From assembly GCA_037443785.1 (NCBI GenBank), contig JBBINR010000008.1, positions 41,407 to 105,406 on the forward strand: a stretch of DNA of 64,000 nucleotides, in the 5' to 3' direction. Positions 18,211 through 26,251 of the stretch are shown here, piece by piece; positions within the stretch are counted from its first letter, which is position 1; each line of letters opens with the position of its first letter. Both the position numbers and the translations under genes were made by a program. The notes below the pieces were generated by a model that was given only the letters and a program-made list of their open reading frames with translations, was not told the DNA's origin and did no database searches. This DNA comes from JAQUOA01 sp037443785 (GTDB taxonomy: Bacteria > Bacteroidota > Ignavibacteria > UBA10030 > UBA8401).

Positions 18211-19482
18211 ATGATATCACGACTTAAATCAATTACCATCGGAACAGAATATCCGCTCGATGAAATCCGTTTCACCTCGGATAACGGCGAACTGCTCGAC
18301 GTGATTCACGATTTCGATGCAATTAAAAAGCAATTCAAGATTTCGAAAGAATACTTTTCATCCAAAAAGGCAACGATCAATGGACAGCCAAGCGGCGGCG
18401 TGTGGCATTTCAAAGAATTGGTCATGCCAGCGCTTTCTGAAGCCGAAGTTATTTCAAAGCAAGAAGGAAACACGCGGCTGTACCGCAGCAAAAAAATTTC
18501 GTCCTGGCTGGGATTGCAAAAAGAAAAATTCTTTTTAAAGCATGAAGGTGAAAATCCGACCGGGTCATTTAAAGACCGCGGAATGACCGTCGCCATTTCG
18601 ATGGCAAAACATCTGAAACAGCACGCGGTTACCTGTGCGTCAACCGGAAATACTTCTGCATCGCTCGCCGCGTACGCTTCCGAAGCAGAACTCATCGGGC
18701 TTGTGTTGATACCAAAAGGAAATGTTGCGGTCGGAAAAATTTCACAGGCGCTTGCCTACGGAACGAAGACACTTGTTGTGAATGGCGACTTTGATGATTG
18801 CATGCGTTTGATTCGTGAAGCGCAGGAAAAGCTTGCTGCGTATCCGCTGAACTCCATCAATCCGTTTCGACTTGAAGGACAAAAAACGATCATGTGGGAA
18901 ATTTTGATGCAGTTGAATTGGAATGTTCCTGATTGGTTTGTGTTCCCTGGCGGAAATCTTGGCAACACAAGCGCATTCGGCAAGGCATTGCATGAAGCAA
19001 AAGAGCTTGGTTTTATTGACCGAATGCCGCGTTTCGCCGTTATTCAGGCTGAAGGAGCGAGTCCGTTTTACAAAGCGTACAAGAATAATTTTGTGGGAAT
19101 GAAACCGGAAAAAGCCGAGACAATTGCGACCGCAATCAAGATCGGTGATCCGGTGAATTATACGAAAGCGATTCGTTCGTTGAAATGGACAAACGGAATT
19201 GTTGAATCAGTAAGCGACGAAGAAATTCTTGAAGCAAAAGCAGAAGTTGATGCGGCCGGCATCGGTGCAGAACCCGCATCGTGCGCAACTGTTGCCGGTA
19301 TTAAAAAATTAATCGGACGCGGAGAAATCAAATCAAACGAAACAGTTGTCGGATTGCTGACGGGAAACATTCTTAAAGATCCGCAATGCATTGTCGATTA
19401 TCATTTCAACAGAAAAACAAAGCATGCAAATCCGCCGCATGATATTGAAGCAAGTATTAATGAGCTAAAAAAATATTTATGA
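18211..19482 (+). CDS. thrC: threonine synthase
   Basis: This 423-residue PLP enzyme makes threonine from O-phosphohomoserine. The PLP lysine lies in 'GENPTGSFKDRGMTVAIS' (about residues 113-130). 'CASTGNTSASLAAYASEA' is the phosphate and substrate loop and 'VFPGGNLGNTSAFGKAL' the cofactor phosphate cup. An N-terminal segment (SDNGELLDV) replaces the zinc-finger-like start of some family members. It starts 1 bp after the rof-like stop. thrB begins 66 bp downstream. Confidence 0.95.
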   Translation: MISRLKSITIGTEYPLDEIRFTSDNGELLDVIHDFDAIKKQFKISKEYFSSKKATINGQPSGGVWHFKELVMPALSEAEVISKQEGNTRLYRSKKISSWLGLQKEKFFLKHEGENPTGSFKDRGMTVAISMAKHLKQHAVTCASTGNTSASLAAYASEAELIGLVLIPKGNVAVGKISQALAYGTKTLVVNGDFDDCMRLIREAQEKLAAYPLNSINPFRLEGQKTIMWEILMQLNWNVPDWFVFPGGNLGNTSAFGKALHEAKELGFIDRMPRFAVIQAEGASPFYKAYKNNFVGMKPEKAETIATAIKIGDPVNYTKAIRSLKWTNGIVESVSDEEILEAKAEVDAAGIGAEPASCATVAGIKKLIGRGEIKSNETVVGLLTGNILKDPQCIVDYHFNRKTKHANPPHDIEASINELKKYL

Positions 19483-19548
19483 CGATGGAGATGAGTATTT
19501 GAGTAGATGGGATGTTTCTCAAAATATCCTTCTCAACGACTCAACCCT

Positions 19549-20490
19549 ATGACAATAAAAATTCCTTGTTCTACTTCCAATCTCGGTCCCGGATTCGACA
19601 CACTTGGTCTGGCGCTGAACCGTTATTTGTTCCTCGAAGTCATGCTGAGCGAAGCGAAGCATCCAGGCATGGATTCTTCGGTCGCTACGCTCCCTCAGAA
19701 TGACAAGATAAAGATCACCGTTGAAGGCAATGGCAAAGAACATATCGCCGCTGATGAAACGAATCTTGTCTATTCGTCCGCGCAGTTTGCGGCCCAAAAA
19801 ATTGGAAAAAGACTTCCCATGTTTCATCTTCATTTAAAGAATACTATTCCTGCCTACGGTGGGCTTGGCGGAAGCGGTGCGGCAATTGCTGGCGGAGTTT
19901 TTTTGGCGAACGAATTGCTCAACGCGAATTTTTCGCGAGATGAAATGTTAAATATCGCCGTAGAAATTGAAGGACATCCCGATAATGTTTCTGCCGCCCT
20001 CTTCGGCGGATTGACGATCAATTGTTACAACAGTCATAAAAGAATTCATTGTCGAAGCGTAAAGATTGAAAAACCGCTTTTTATCGTGGCGTGCTCACCG
20101 CATTTTCAGGTACAGACGAAACAAGCGCGAAAAATTCTCCCGCAGCAGGTAGCCTTAAAAGATGCCGTGACAAACATTGAGAACGCCGCATCGCTCGTTG
20201 CCGCAATGATGAGCGGAGATTTTGAGGCGCTTCGTTATGTAACGGTCGAAAAACTTCATGAACAATACCGTGCAACATTGATTCCCGGGTTCAACGATGT
20301 CAAGAACGCTGCGCTCGATGCCGGCGCATTGTCGTTCAATATCAGCGGCGCAGGACCAACGGTGTTTGCGTTCGCCATTCAGCATGAAAAAGAAATTGCG
20401 AATGCCATGGTGAAGGCGTTTGAAACGTGTGGACAAAAATCTTCTGCAGAAATTATGCGTGTGGAAAATAATGGAACGGCGGTAGTTTAA
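19549..20490 (+). CDS. thrB: homoserine kinase with an in-frame repeat insertion
   Basis: From the ATG at 19549 the protein has 313 residues. An upstream ATG at 19507 adds 14 residues that do not fit the family. 'PCSTSNLGPGFDTLGLAL' at the N-terminus and 'GGLGGSGAAIAGG' (the ATP loop) mark a GHMP-family homoserine kinase, and 'SGAGPTVFAF' is the C-terminal motif. It phosphorylates homoserine for ThrC. Residues 31-52 are encoded by a 66-bp palindromic repeat (19639-19704) between two predicted beta strands. The reading frame is kept, so the protein is probably still active. The enzyme ends the amino-acid cluster. Confidence 0.93.
   Translation: MTIKIPCSTSNLGPGFDTLGLALNRYLFLEVMLSEAKHPGMDSSVATLPQNDKIKITVEGNGKEHIAADETNLVYSSAQFAAQKIGKRLPMFHLHLKNTIPAYGGLGGSGAAIAGGVFLANELLNANFSRDEMLNIAVEIEGHPDNVSAALFGGLTINCYNSHKRIHCRSVKIEKPLFIVACSPHFQVQTKQARKILPQQVALKDAVTNIENAASLVAAMMSGDFEALRYVTVEKLHEQYRATLIPGFNDVKNAALDAGALSFNISGAGPTVFAFAIQHEKEIANAMVKAFETCGQKSSAEIMRVENNGTAVV
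19639..19704. repeat. palindromic REP-like element inserted in frame in thrB
   Basis: The 66 bp (22 codons) start GTCATGCTGAGCGAAGCG and end CCCTCAGAATGAC. The left arm resembles the reverse complement of the right arm (GTCATTCTGAG...GAAGAATC), giving an imperfect hairpin. This is the form of the widespread 'gtcattctgagcgaagcgaag' intergenic repeats of many bacteria. Length divisible by three and no stop codon keep thrB open. Nothing else like it was noticed in the window. Confidence 0.8.
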
Positions 20491-20510
20491 AGTTTGCTCA
20501 ACGATAGTCC

Positions 20511-20541
20511 ATAAAGAAACCTAATCTCTTTATAATTTTTT
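20511..20541 (+). terminator. weak terminator-like hairpin after thrB
   Basis: ATAAAGA (20511-20517) and TCTTTAT (20527-20533) form a 7-bp AT-rich stem followed by AATTTTTTA. It lies between the convergent thrB and uracil-glycosylase genes, where a terminator is expected. The stem is weak. Confidence 0.35.
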
Positions 20542-20558
20542 ACTCTTTCCCGAGTTTA

Positions 20559-21131
20559 TCAAACTAAATTCTTCTTCACTATTTCCCTAAGATGTGGAAT
20601 TACTTCTTTTTTGAACCATGGATTTTTTTTCTGCCATATTTTATTTCTCGGCGACGGATGAACAAGCGGAAGATACATTGGTAAAAATTCCCGAAAATTT
20701 TTAACATTTTCCGTCAATGTTGGTTTACGCTTATCGCCTAAATAATATCTTTGCGAATATTGTCCAATTAATAGAATAAGCCGTACATCCTTCATCTTTC
20801 CTAGTAATTGATGATGCCATTGGGGCGCGCATTCAGGTCTTGGCGGCAAGTCGCCTGATCCATTTTTTCCCGGATAACAAAATCCCATTGGCATTAATCC
20901 GAATAACTTTTTGTCGTAAAATTGCTTTTTGTCCACATCAAGCCATCGCCGCAACTCATCGCCGCTTTGATCATCCCAAGGAATCCCGCCCTCGTGAACC
21001 TTCTTTCCTGGCGCTTGACCAATGATTAATACCTTGCTTTCCTTGCTCACCGAAAAGATGGGGCGTGGAGCATGAGGTAAAAAAGATTCACATGTTGTAC
21101 ATGCAAGAATTTCACTTATTAAGGTCTTCAT
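20559..21131 (-). CDS. uracil-DNA glycosylase family protein, probable Fe-S type
   Basis: The 190-residue protein has the UDG superfamily motifs 'IIGQAPGKKVHEGG' (residues 36-49, active-site loop) and 'LVHPSPRNK' (156-164, the DNA-intercalating loop). Four cysteines at 11, 14, 85 and 101 have nearly the spacing of the 4Fe-4S ligands in family 4 UDGs, so an iron-sulphur cluster is likely. The likely role is removal of uracil or deaminated bases from DNA. The GQAPG variant of motif 1 means the exact family is uncertain. It is convergent with thrB and is the last gene of a leftward run. Confidence 0.75.
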   Translation of the reverse strand: MKTLISEILACTTCESFLPHAPRPIFSVSKESKVLIIGQAPGKKVHEGGIPWDDQSGDELRRWLDVDKKQFYDKKLFGLMPMGFCYPGKNGSGDLPPRPECAPQWHHQLLGKMKDVRLILLIGQYSQRYYLGDKRKPTLTENVKNFREFLPMYLPLVHPSPRNKIWQKKNPWFKKEVIPHLREIVKKNLV

Positions 21132-21245
21132 GATATCGGTTTCGTATCACTAATTCATTCATGCGCTGGTGTCAAAACAAAATCTATAACATGTGACCTA
21201 TCCGCACGGTTCCGGCATTCAAAAGAATACTATCAATTTTACGTT

Positions 21246-22019
21246 TTATTCGATCGCCAATTTTCGAATCTCGCTTGCAATCGCGCGGTTAATTTCGAAA
21301 TGTTCTTCCAAAAAATCCAGCAGCGCCAGCGCCGATTCATTATTCCGATCGTACCCCTGCATCCATTGCGGCAAATGTTCTGAAATTGCAGGATACCGTT
21401 GTTCAAATCTTCTTTCGTGTGCAAAGTGGTCAGATGAAGCGGCAGTAGGTTTTTCTATTAGTTCTGCTAATTCCACAACACGATCAACAGCATAAATTTG
21501 AATAAATCTCATCGCCGATAATTTTTCGCCGCGCTTATCACGAGCCAAGCCGACATATAAATTTGTCAGCGCTTCGCCGAGAAACCATTCCAACGCCGGC
21601 TTTTGCTGAACTGCACTCTTCTTCACGGGTATCGCAAGCCTTGCTGATACATCGGCACGTTTCCACACTATTCTTCCCGGTGCGTACGAAATTTCAGGTA
21701 ATTCTCGTTCTTCAAAGACAGCAAACTCACAAAAGATACCGTCGGCAAAAAGAAGTTTGTGTCCATCGGCGGTGTTTTGAAAATGGTATGCAACAGGCGA
21801 TATTTTTCTTAGCCAATCAATGTGATTGATATATTCCTTTTTAAATCCCTTTTCCACAATAGCAAAAAAATCAAGATCAGAATAATCATCCAGCCGGTGA
21901 ATCTCTTGACCGACAGAGCCGAGTCCGAACAGAGCAACAGCATGACCGCTTTGCTCAAGCGATTTTCCAATCTCATCAAGACGCTGGAGAAGAAATTTTT
22001 TGTTCATGGCAAATACCAT
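21246..22019 (-). CDS. nucleotidyltransferase-domain protein
   Basis: The 257-residue protein has an N-terminal polymerase-beta-like nucleotidyltransferase motif, 'GLGSVGQEIHRLDDYSDLDF' (residues about 32-51), with GS and the metal-binding D-x-D. An all-alpha C-terminal region (about 140-257) follows. The organisation recalls lincosamide or aminoglycoside nucleotidyltransferases, but the substrate cannot be read from the sequence and a resistance role should not be assumed. A second ATG four codons in (22007) is an equally good start; neither has a strong ribosome site. It lies 28 bp downstream of the DUF3667 gene on the same strand. Confidence 0.65.
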   Translation of the reverse strand: MVFAMNKKFLLQRLDEIGKSLEQSGHAVALFGLGSVGQEIHRLDDYSDLDFFAIVEKGFKKEYINHIDWLRKISPVAYHFQNTADGHKLLFADGIFCEFAVFEERELPEISYAPGRIVWKRADVSARLAIPVKKSAVQQKPALEWFLGEALTNLYVGLARDKRGEKLSAMRFIQIYAVDRVVELAELIEKPTAASSDHFAHERRFEQRYPAISEHLPQWMQGYDRNNESALALLDFLEEHFEINRAIASEIRKLAIE

Positions 22020-22047
22020 ACGTGAATGGAATTACAGAGATGCTTTT

Positions 22048-22926
22048 CTAAAGGTACACAATCAAAAGTATTACGGCGGTGGCAATAACACTCCAGAAAA
22101 TAACTCCGTACGCGAAACCAAGCAGTGTGAATTTTAGAAATGTTTTTCCCCGCGATTGTTGATAGGTTCGTCTCATGCCAACAAATAAATGAATCGGGAT
22201 ACCAAAAACTAATACGGTTGAATAGTCGGAAAGCATTTTGCTTCCAAGATGATCCAGCACCATTATCACCGTGAAGATGAGAAAAATGAACGCGTGAAAA
22301 TAAAATGTAAAAACAATATGTGTGATGTAATAAATGTTGGAGCGAACATACAGGAGTTTTAGTATAAGCGCAAAGATCGGCAGTAAAACAAAAATTAATT
22401 GGGGAGCGTGCTCGCGCAGAGAATCCATAAATTGTTCCGGATTCTCCTTCAATTTTTTTACCCCTTTCGTAAATCTTTCGCCAAGCAATGACTTTATTTT
22501 TAACGAGTCGCTCCCTTCTGTCACGACAATATTATTTTCCTTGAAATGAATCAGCGTATCGACACCAGCCGTGTGAAGAGTCGAATCTGCCAAAACAATT
22601 TGCTGGCCGGATGCTGCGTTCTTGTCGCTGAAAAATGTTATCGAAAAGAAAAAGAGAAAGCTCATAAAGAAATAGAGCTTAAATGGAGAAATATAGCGCC
22701 GGCGCTTTCCGGCAATAAATTCTTGCGTAAGGAATCCGGGTTGAAAGAAGAAAGGGCGCAGACTCCGCAGCAGCCGCTCGTCAAATGAAAAAAGTTCTTC
22801 GCCGAATTCTTTGGCGAGTTCTTTTGCCGGAACATTCAAATTGATATTGTGCTGACCGCAATAAGAACAAAATTCTCCGTGAAGTTCGGCGCCGCAATCG
22901 AGGCAACGACGTGACGATTCTACCAT
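22048..22926 (-). CDS. DUF3667 zinc-ribbon membrane protein
   Basis: The 292-residue protein starts with a zinc ribbon (CLDCGAELHGEFCSYCGQ, residues 8-25). The conserved 'FFFQPGFLTQEFIAGKRRRY' and 'SPFKLYFFMSFLFFF' segments typical of DUF3667 proteins of Bacteroidota follow. About four hydrophobic segments are visible: one near residue 90 and three in the C-terminal half. A soluble stretch (about 110-175) separates them. The function of the family is unknown. It sits 51 bp downstream of the moxR-like gene and may be co-transcribed with it. Confidence 0.8.
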   Translation of the reverse strand: MVESSRRCLDCGAELHGEFCSYCGQHNINLNVPAKELAKEFGEELFSFDERLLRSLRPFFFQPGFLTQEFIAGKRRRYISPFKLYFFMSFLFFFSITFFSDKNAASGQQIVLADSTLHTAGVDTLIHFKENNIVVTEGSDSLKIKSLLGERFTKGVKKLKENPEQFMDSLREHAPQLIFVLLPIFALILKLLYVRSNIYYITHIVFTFYFHAFIFLIFTVIMVLDHLGSKMLSDYSTVLVFGIPIHLFVGMRRTYQQSRGKTFLKFTLLGFAYGVIFWSVIATAVILLIVYL

Positions 22927-22977
22927 TAAAATGTATGATTACATGAATGAATGAATGAGATGAACTGGTTTTTTCGA

Positions 22978-24006
22978 TCACATCAACAATTTTTCAACAA
23001 TTTGAATCGCTGTTATGCCGTCTGCTTCCGCATTGAAATTAGGAATGATACGATGCCGCAAAACAGGAATAGCAACAGCACGAACATCTTCGATGTCGGG
23101 CGTATATTTTCCATGAAGGATGGCGCGGGTTTTTGCGCCGAGAATTAAATACTGCGACGCTCTCGGACCGGCTCCCCATGTCAACCAATCTTTAATGAAT
23201 TGCGGTGAATGAGAATCTTTTGGGCGGGTTTTAGCAACAAGTTGAACGGCGTATTCAACAACGGAATCTGCAACGGGAACCCGACGCACTAAATCTTGAT
23301 AGTCAACAATATCATCGGCGTTCAGTACATGATTCAATTTTGCTTTATATAAACTTGTTGTTGATTTGACAATTTGCAATTCTTCACTGAATGATGGATA
23401 CTCAAGCCATAAATTGAACATAAACCGATCAAGCTGCGCTTCGGGAAGAGGATACGTTCCTTCCTGTTCAATTGGATTTTGTGTTGCAAGAACAAAAAAG
23501 GGCTCATCGAGCGTATATGTTTTTCCTGCTGCCGTGACTTTATGTTCCTGCATCGATTCCAATAACGCGGCCTGTGTTTTGGGGGGAGTTCGATTTATTT
23601 CATCGGCAAGAACAATATTGGCGAAGACAGGACCTTGGACGAATTTGAAGATTTTTCCGCCGCTTTTCTTATCATCTTCGATAATTTCCGTCCCGGTAAT
23701 ATCGCTCGGCATCAAATCCGGCGTGAATTGAATCCGGCTGAATTTCAAATCGATCACATCGGCCAATGTTTTGATGAGCAGTGTTTTCGCAAGTCCCGGT
23801 ACGCCAACCAGCAGACAATGTCCGCGAGAAAGAAGCGAAATAAATAATTGTTCGATGATCGTATCCTGCCCAACAATAACTTTTGCAATTTCCGTTTTGA
23901 TCTGTTGGAAAGAAACATTTAACTCTTTCACCGCTTCAACATCGGTGCGTTTTGGTTTGATTGTTTCCGGAGTCGACGGTTCTATTAATGCAATTCGTTT
24001 TGCCAC
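22978..24006 (-). CDS. MoxR-type AAA+ ATPase
   Basis: This 342-residue AAA+ protein has Walker A 'GVPGLAKTLLIK' (about residue 73), Walker B 'IVLADEINR', a sensor motif in 'ATQNPIEQEGTYPLPEAQLDRF' (quoted in part: ATQNPIEQEGTYPLPEA) and a C-terminal lid. MoxR ATPases act as chaperones that insert metals or remodel partner proteins, usually next to DUF58 and VWA genes. None is adjacent here, but a VWA membrane protein lies 6 kb upstream on the same strand (29992-32163). Its target is therefore unknown. Confidence 0.9.
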   Translation of the reverse strand: MAKRIALIEPSTPETIKPKRTDVEAVKELNVSFQQIKTEIAKVIVGQDTIIEQLFISLLSRGHCLLVGVPGLAKTLLIKTLADVIDLKFSRIQFTPDLMPSDITGTEIIEDDKKSGGKIFKFVQGPVFANIVLADEINRTPPKTQAALLESMQEHKVTAAGKTYTLDEPFFVLATQNPIEQEGTYPLPEAQLDRFMFNLWLEYPSFSEELQIVKSTTSLYKAKLNHVLNADDIVDYQDLVRRVPVADSVVEYAVQLVAKTRPKDSHSPQFIKDWLTWGAGPRASQYLILGAKTRAILHGKYTPDIEDVRAVAIPVLRHRIIPNFNAEADGITAIQIVEKLLM

Positions 24007-24074
24007 TGAAATTATCCTGTTCTTGAAATAGTATCTTTAATTACCACAAACTTCTTAAAAATGCAAGAAACGAT

Positions 24075-25466
24075 TTACCGCTTCGCCAGCCATTCGCGCG
24101 GATTTTGTTTTTCCTTTTCTTCCCATAACTCAAAGTGAAGCATGTCGCCGGTGATAGAATCGCCGCTTCGCGCAATCACTTCGCCCTCGGAAATTTTTTG
24201 CCCGACAACGACATTGATTTCATCGAGATGGGCATATACCGTCCGGTAACCGTGATTGTGGTTGATGATAATCAGGTTTCCATATGACGGAAGCCAATGA
24301 ATCAACGCAACTTCTCCGTTTGCAACGGCGCGAACCGGTGTGTTATCTTTCGTTGAAATATCAATTCCGGTGTTCGTCGTAATTGTTTTTAATACCGGAT
24401 GAACGTGATTGCCAAATTCTGCAACAACTCGGCCGCCGGAGACCGGCCAGATAAGTTTTCCCTTGCGTTCAACAAGGGGAGGCATTTCCATTGCTTCGCT
24501 TTCCGGCTTTTTCTCTTCAACAATTAGCTTGCGCTCTTCCGCTTGTTCTTTTTTTTGAGCTTCGGCTATTTCATGCTCTTTCGCTTTAACTTTTGCCAAA
24601 TCGTTTTGCTTTTTTAACTCGGCAAGCTGTTTCTCGCGCTCAATTTGCGCAAGACGTTCACGTTCTTTCTGCGCCGCACGCTCTTTTGCAATTCGTTCTT
24701 TACGTTCTTTCTCTTCGCGCGCCAATTTTTCTTTACGGATTCGTTCTTGCTCAATTAAATTTGCAATCAGATTCTCTAATTCATGTGCGGCTGTAACTCT
24801 CCTGTTCAATTCTTTTTTCAATTGGGTTTTATCGCTGCGGATTGCTTGAAGAGTTTTTTTTCGTTTTATTTTTGCCCGATTCAAAGAATTTTCTTCTTTG
24901 AGCTTTTCTGAAATCACTTGCTGTTCGCTCGAAAGTTTTTCTTGCAGCGAGCTGTGCTCAATTTCTATTTGATCTTTTTTTTTCGAAATTCGATCGAGGT
25001 CTTTTTTTCGCTGATCGGAAAAACGCCGCAGGTACTCAATTCGGATATACAATTGGTTGATTGAGTTGGACGAAAGAATTGTTTCGAAATCATACACGCG
25101 TCCGTACTTGTAAACCGATGCAACATAGTGCGCGTAATGTGTTCGGAGCGACGACAACTGGTCTTGCATGGTGGTAATTTTCAGCTGTGTCGAATCAATC
25201 GATTGGCGCAGGAGTTTTTCTTCATCTCGAAGCTCAGCCAACAGCGATTTCAGCAGGTTGGTTTTCTGTTCGATCTTATCCAGCCGATCGATCGTTACTT
25301 TTTCTTTTGTCTCGCTTTCAATAATTTGCTGCTCGTATTTTTCAATTTCTGTACGAAGTCGTTTCAGCTGCTGATCTTTTTTTCTTATGTCGCTTTGCTG
25401 GTTTGCGGAAAGTATGGTAATCGCACAAAGAACGAACAACGATATATACCAATATCGACGTATCAT
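24075..25466 (-). CDS. EnvC-like murein hydrolase activator (coiled coil + degenerate LytM)
   Basis: The 463-residue protein has an N-terminal export segment (about residues 8-22, ending SANQQ). Long coiled coils (about 25-250) and a charged Lys/Glu-rich linker (250-330) follow. The C-terminal LytM/M23 domain starts at 'LIWPVSGGRVVAEFGN'. The usual first zinc-ligand motif H-x-G-x-D reads NTGID and the final H-x-H reads HFE, so two zinc ligands are missing. Such domains activate peptidoglycan amidases instead of cutting themselves, as in EnvC. The start overlaps the stop of the DUF4292 gene by 1 bp. Confidence 0.85.
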   Translation of the reverse strand: MIRRYWYISLFVLCAITILSANQQSDIRKKDQQLKRLRTEIEKYEQQIIESETKEKVTIDRLDKIEQKTNLLKSLLAELRDEEKLLRQSIDSTQLKITTMQDQLSSLRTHYAHYVASVYKYGRVYDFETILSSNSINQLYIRIEYLRRFSDQRKKDLDRISKKKDQIEIEHSSLQEKLSSEQQVISEKLKEENSLNRAKIKRKKTLQAIRSDKTQLKKELNRRVTAAHELENLIANLIEQERIRKEKLAREEKERKERIAKERAAQKERERLAQIEREKQLAELKKQNDLAKVKAKEHEIAEAQKKEQAEERKLIVEEKKPESEAMEMPPLVERKGKLIWPVSGGRVVAEFGNHVHPVLKTITTNTGIDISTKDNTPVRAVANGEVALIHWLPSYGNLIIINHNHGYRTVYAHLDEINVVVGQKISEGEVIARSGDSITGDMLHFELWEEKEKQNPREWLAKR

Positions 25467-26251
25467 TATTGGATCGTTACCCGTTCTGCATCATCGGGAT
25501 AATGAATTGTAAGCGCGGGAATAGATGTGTTGACACTAATAGAGTTATAAACAATTTCAACCGTCGTTTCCTTTTCAGGAATAAATATCGTTGCTGAAGC
25601 CGGCTCCCAGGTTGTTTCACCCTTTTCATATTCATACTCTTCACGCCACACGAGTTTGTTGTTTTCTTTATTAATCCGATCGACCCTTACTATTCTGTTT
25701 GACAGAATTCCGACGACATATTTTTTAATAAATGATTGATCAACAAACTGAAAAATGTACGTTGAACCGGAAACAGAAAAACTATCCGGCACTGCTTGTT
25801 CACTATCAAATCGTCGAACTCCCGAAAGCGCATCTACAAAAATAGAAGGTGGAATGTCGATCATTTTCATGAAGCCCGCTTTGGTATCGGTTCTCCCCAT
25901 GTAGACGCTGTTTTGAACGGCATTATACGCAACAAATCTATCCTTGGTCAGCAGGGCCTGGCCGACGGTTATTCCGAATGGGCCTTCGATAACGATCTTA
26001 ACAGAATCCGGTTTTTTCATTTCAAGTTGAAATCCAACGGATTGTGATAAACGCGGCGAGGCAATATTGATGACCCCTTCAGCGGAAAAAGTTTTAATTG
26101 CGAATGAAGAAGCATTCACCGCGCTAATAACGTCAGATGATGCCATAACAACATTTGCGTCTACTGATTCTTTTGCAGAAGAACATCCCACAATCGCCGC
26201 GGCAATATAAAACAACCCGCAGGATGCGATTGTTTTCCAGATCCTGTTCAC
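25466..26251 (-). CDS. DUF4292 lipoprotein, LolB/LolA-like
   Basis: The 261-residue protein has a lipoprotein signal ending in 'AAAIVGC' (Cys23). After it comes a predicted half-barrel of beta strands with 'FSAEGVINIASPRLSQSVGF' and 'PDSVKIVIEGPFGITVGQAL'. This pattern is that of the DUF4292 family, which resembles the lipoprotein carriers LolA and LolB. A role in outer-membrane lipoprotein or lipid handling is inferred. The start overlaps the TPR gene (26248) by 4 bp and the stop overlaps the EnvC-like gene, making a tight three-gene envelope operon. Confidence 0.75.
   Translation of the reverse strand: MNRIWKTIASCGLFYIAAAIVGCSSAKESVDANVVMASSDVISAVNASSFAIKTFSAEGVINIASPRLSQSVGFQLEMKKPDSVKIVIEGPFGITVGQALLTKDRFVAYNAVQNSVYMGRTDTKAGFMKMIDIPPSIFVDALSGVRRFDSEQAVPDSFSVSGSTYIFQFVDQSFIKKYVVGILSNRIVRVDRINKENNKLVWREEYEYEKGETTWEPASATIFIPEKETTVEIVYNSISVNTSIPALTIHYPDDAERVTIQ

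Noticed and set aside
21246..22019. Antibiotic-resistance nucleotidyltransferase
   Set aside because: Only the generic GS...DxD motif is seen. Similarity to lincosamide or aminoglycoside enzymes is one of layout, so no resistance claim is made.
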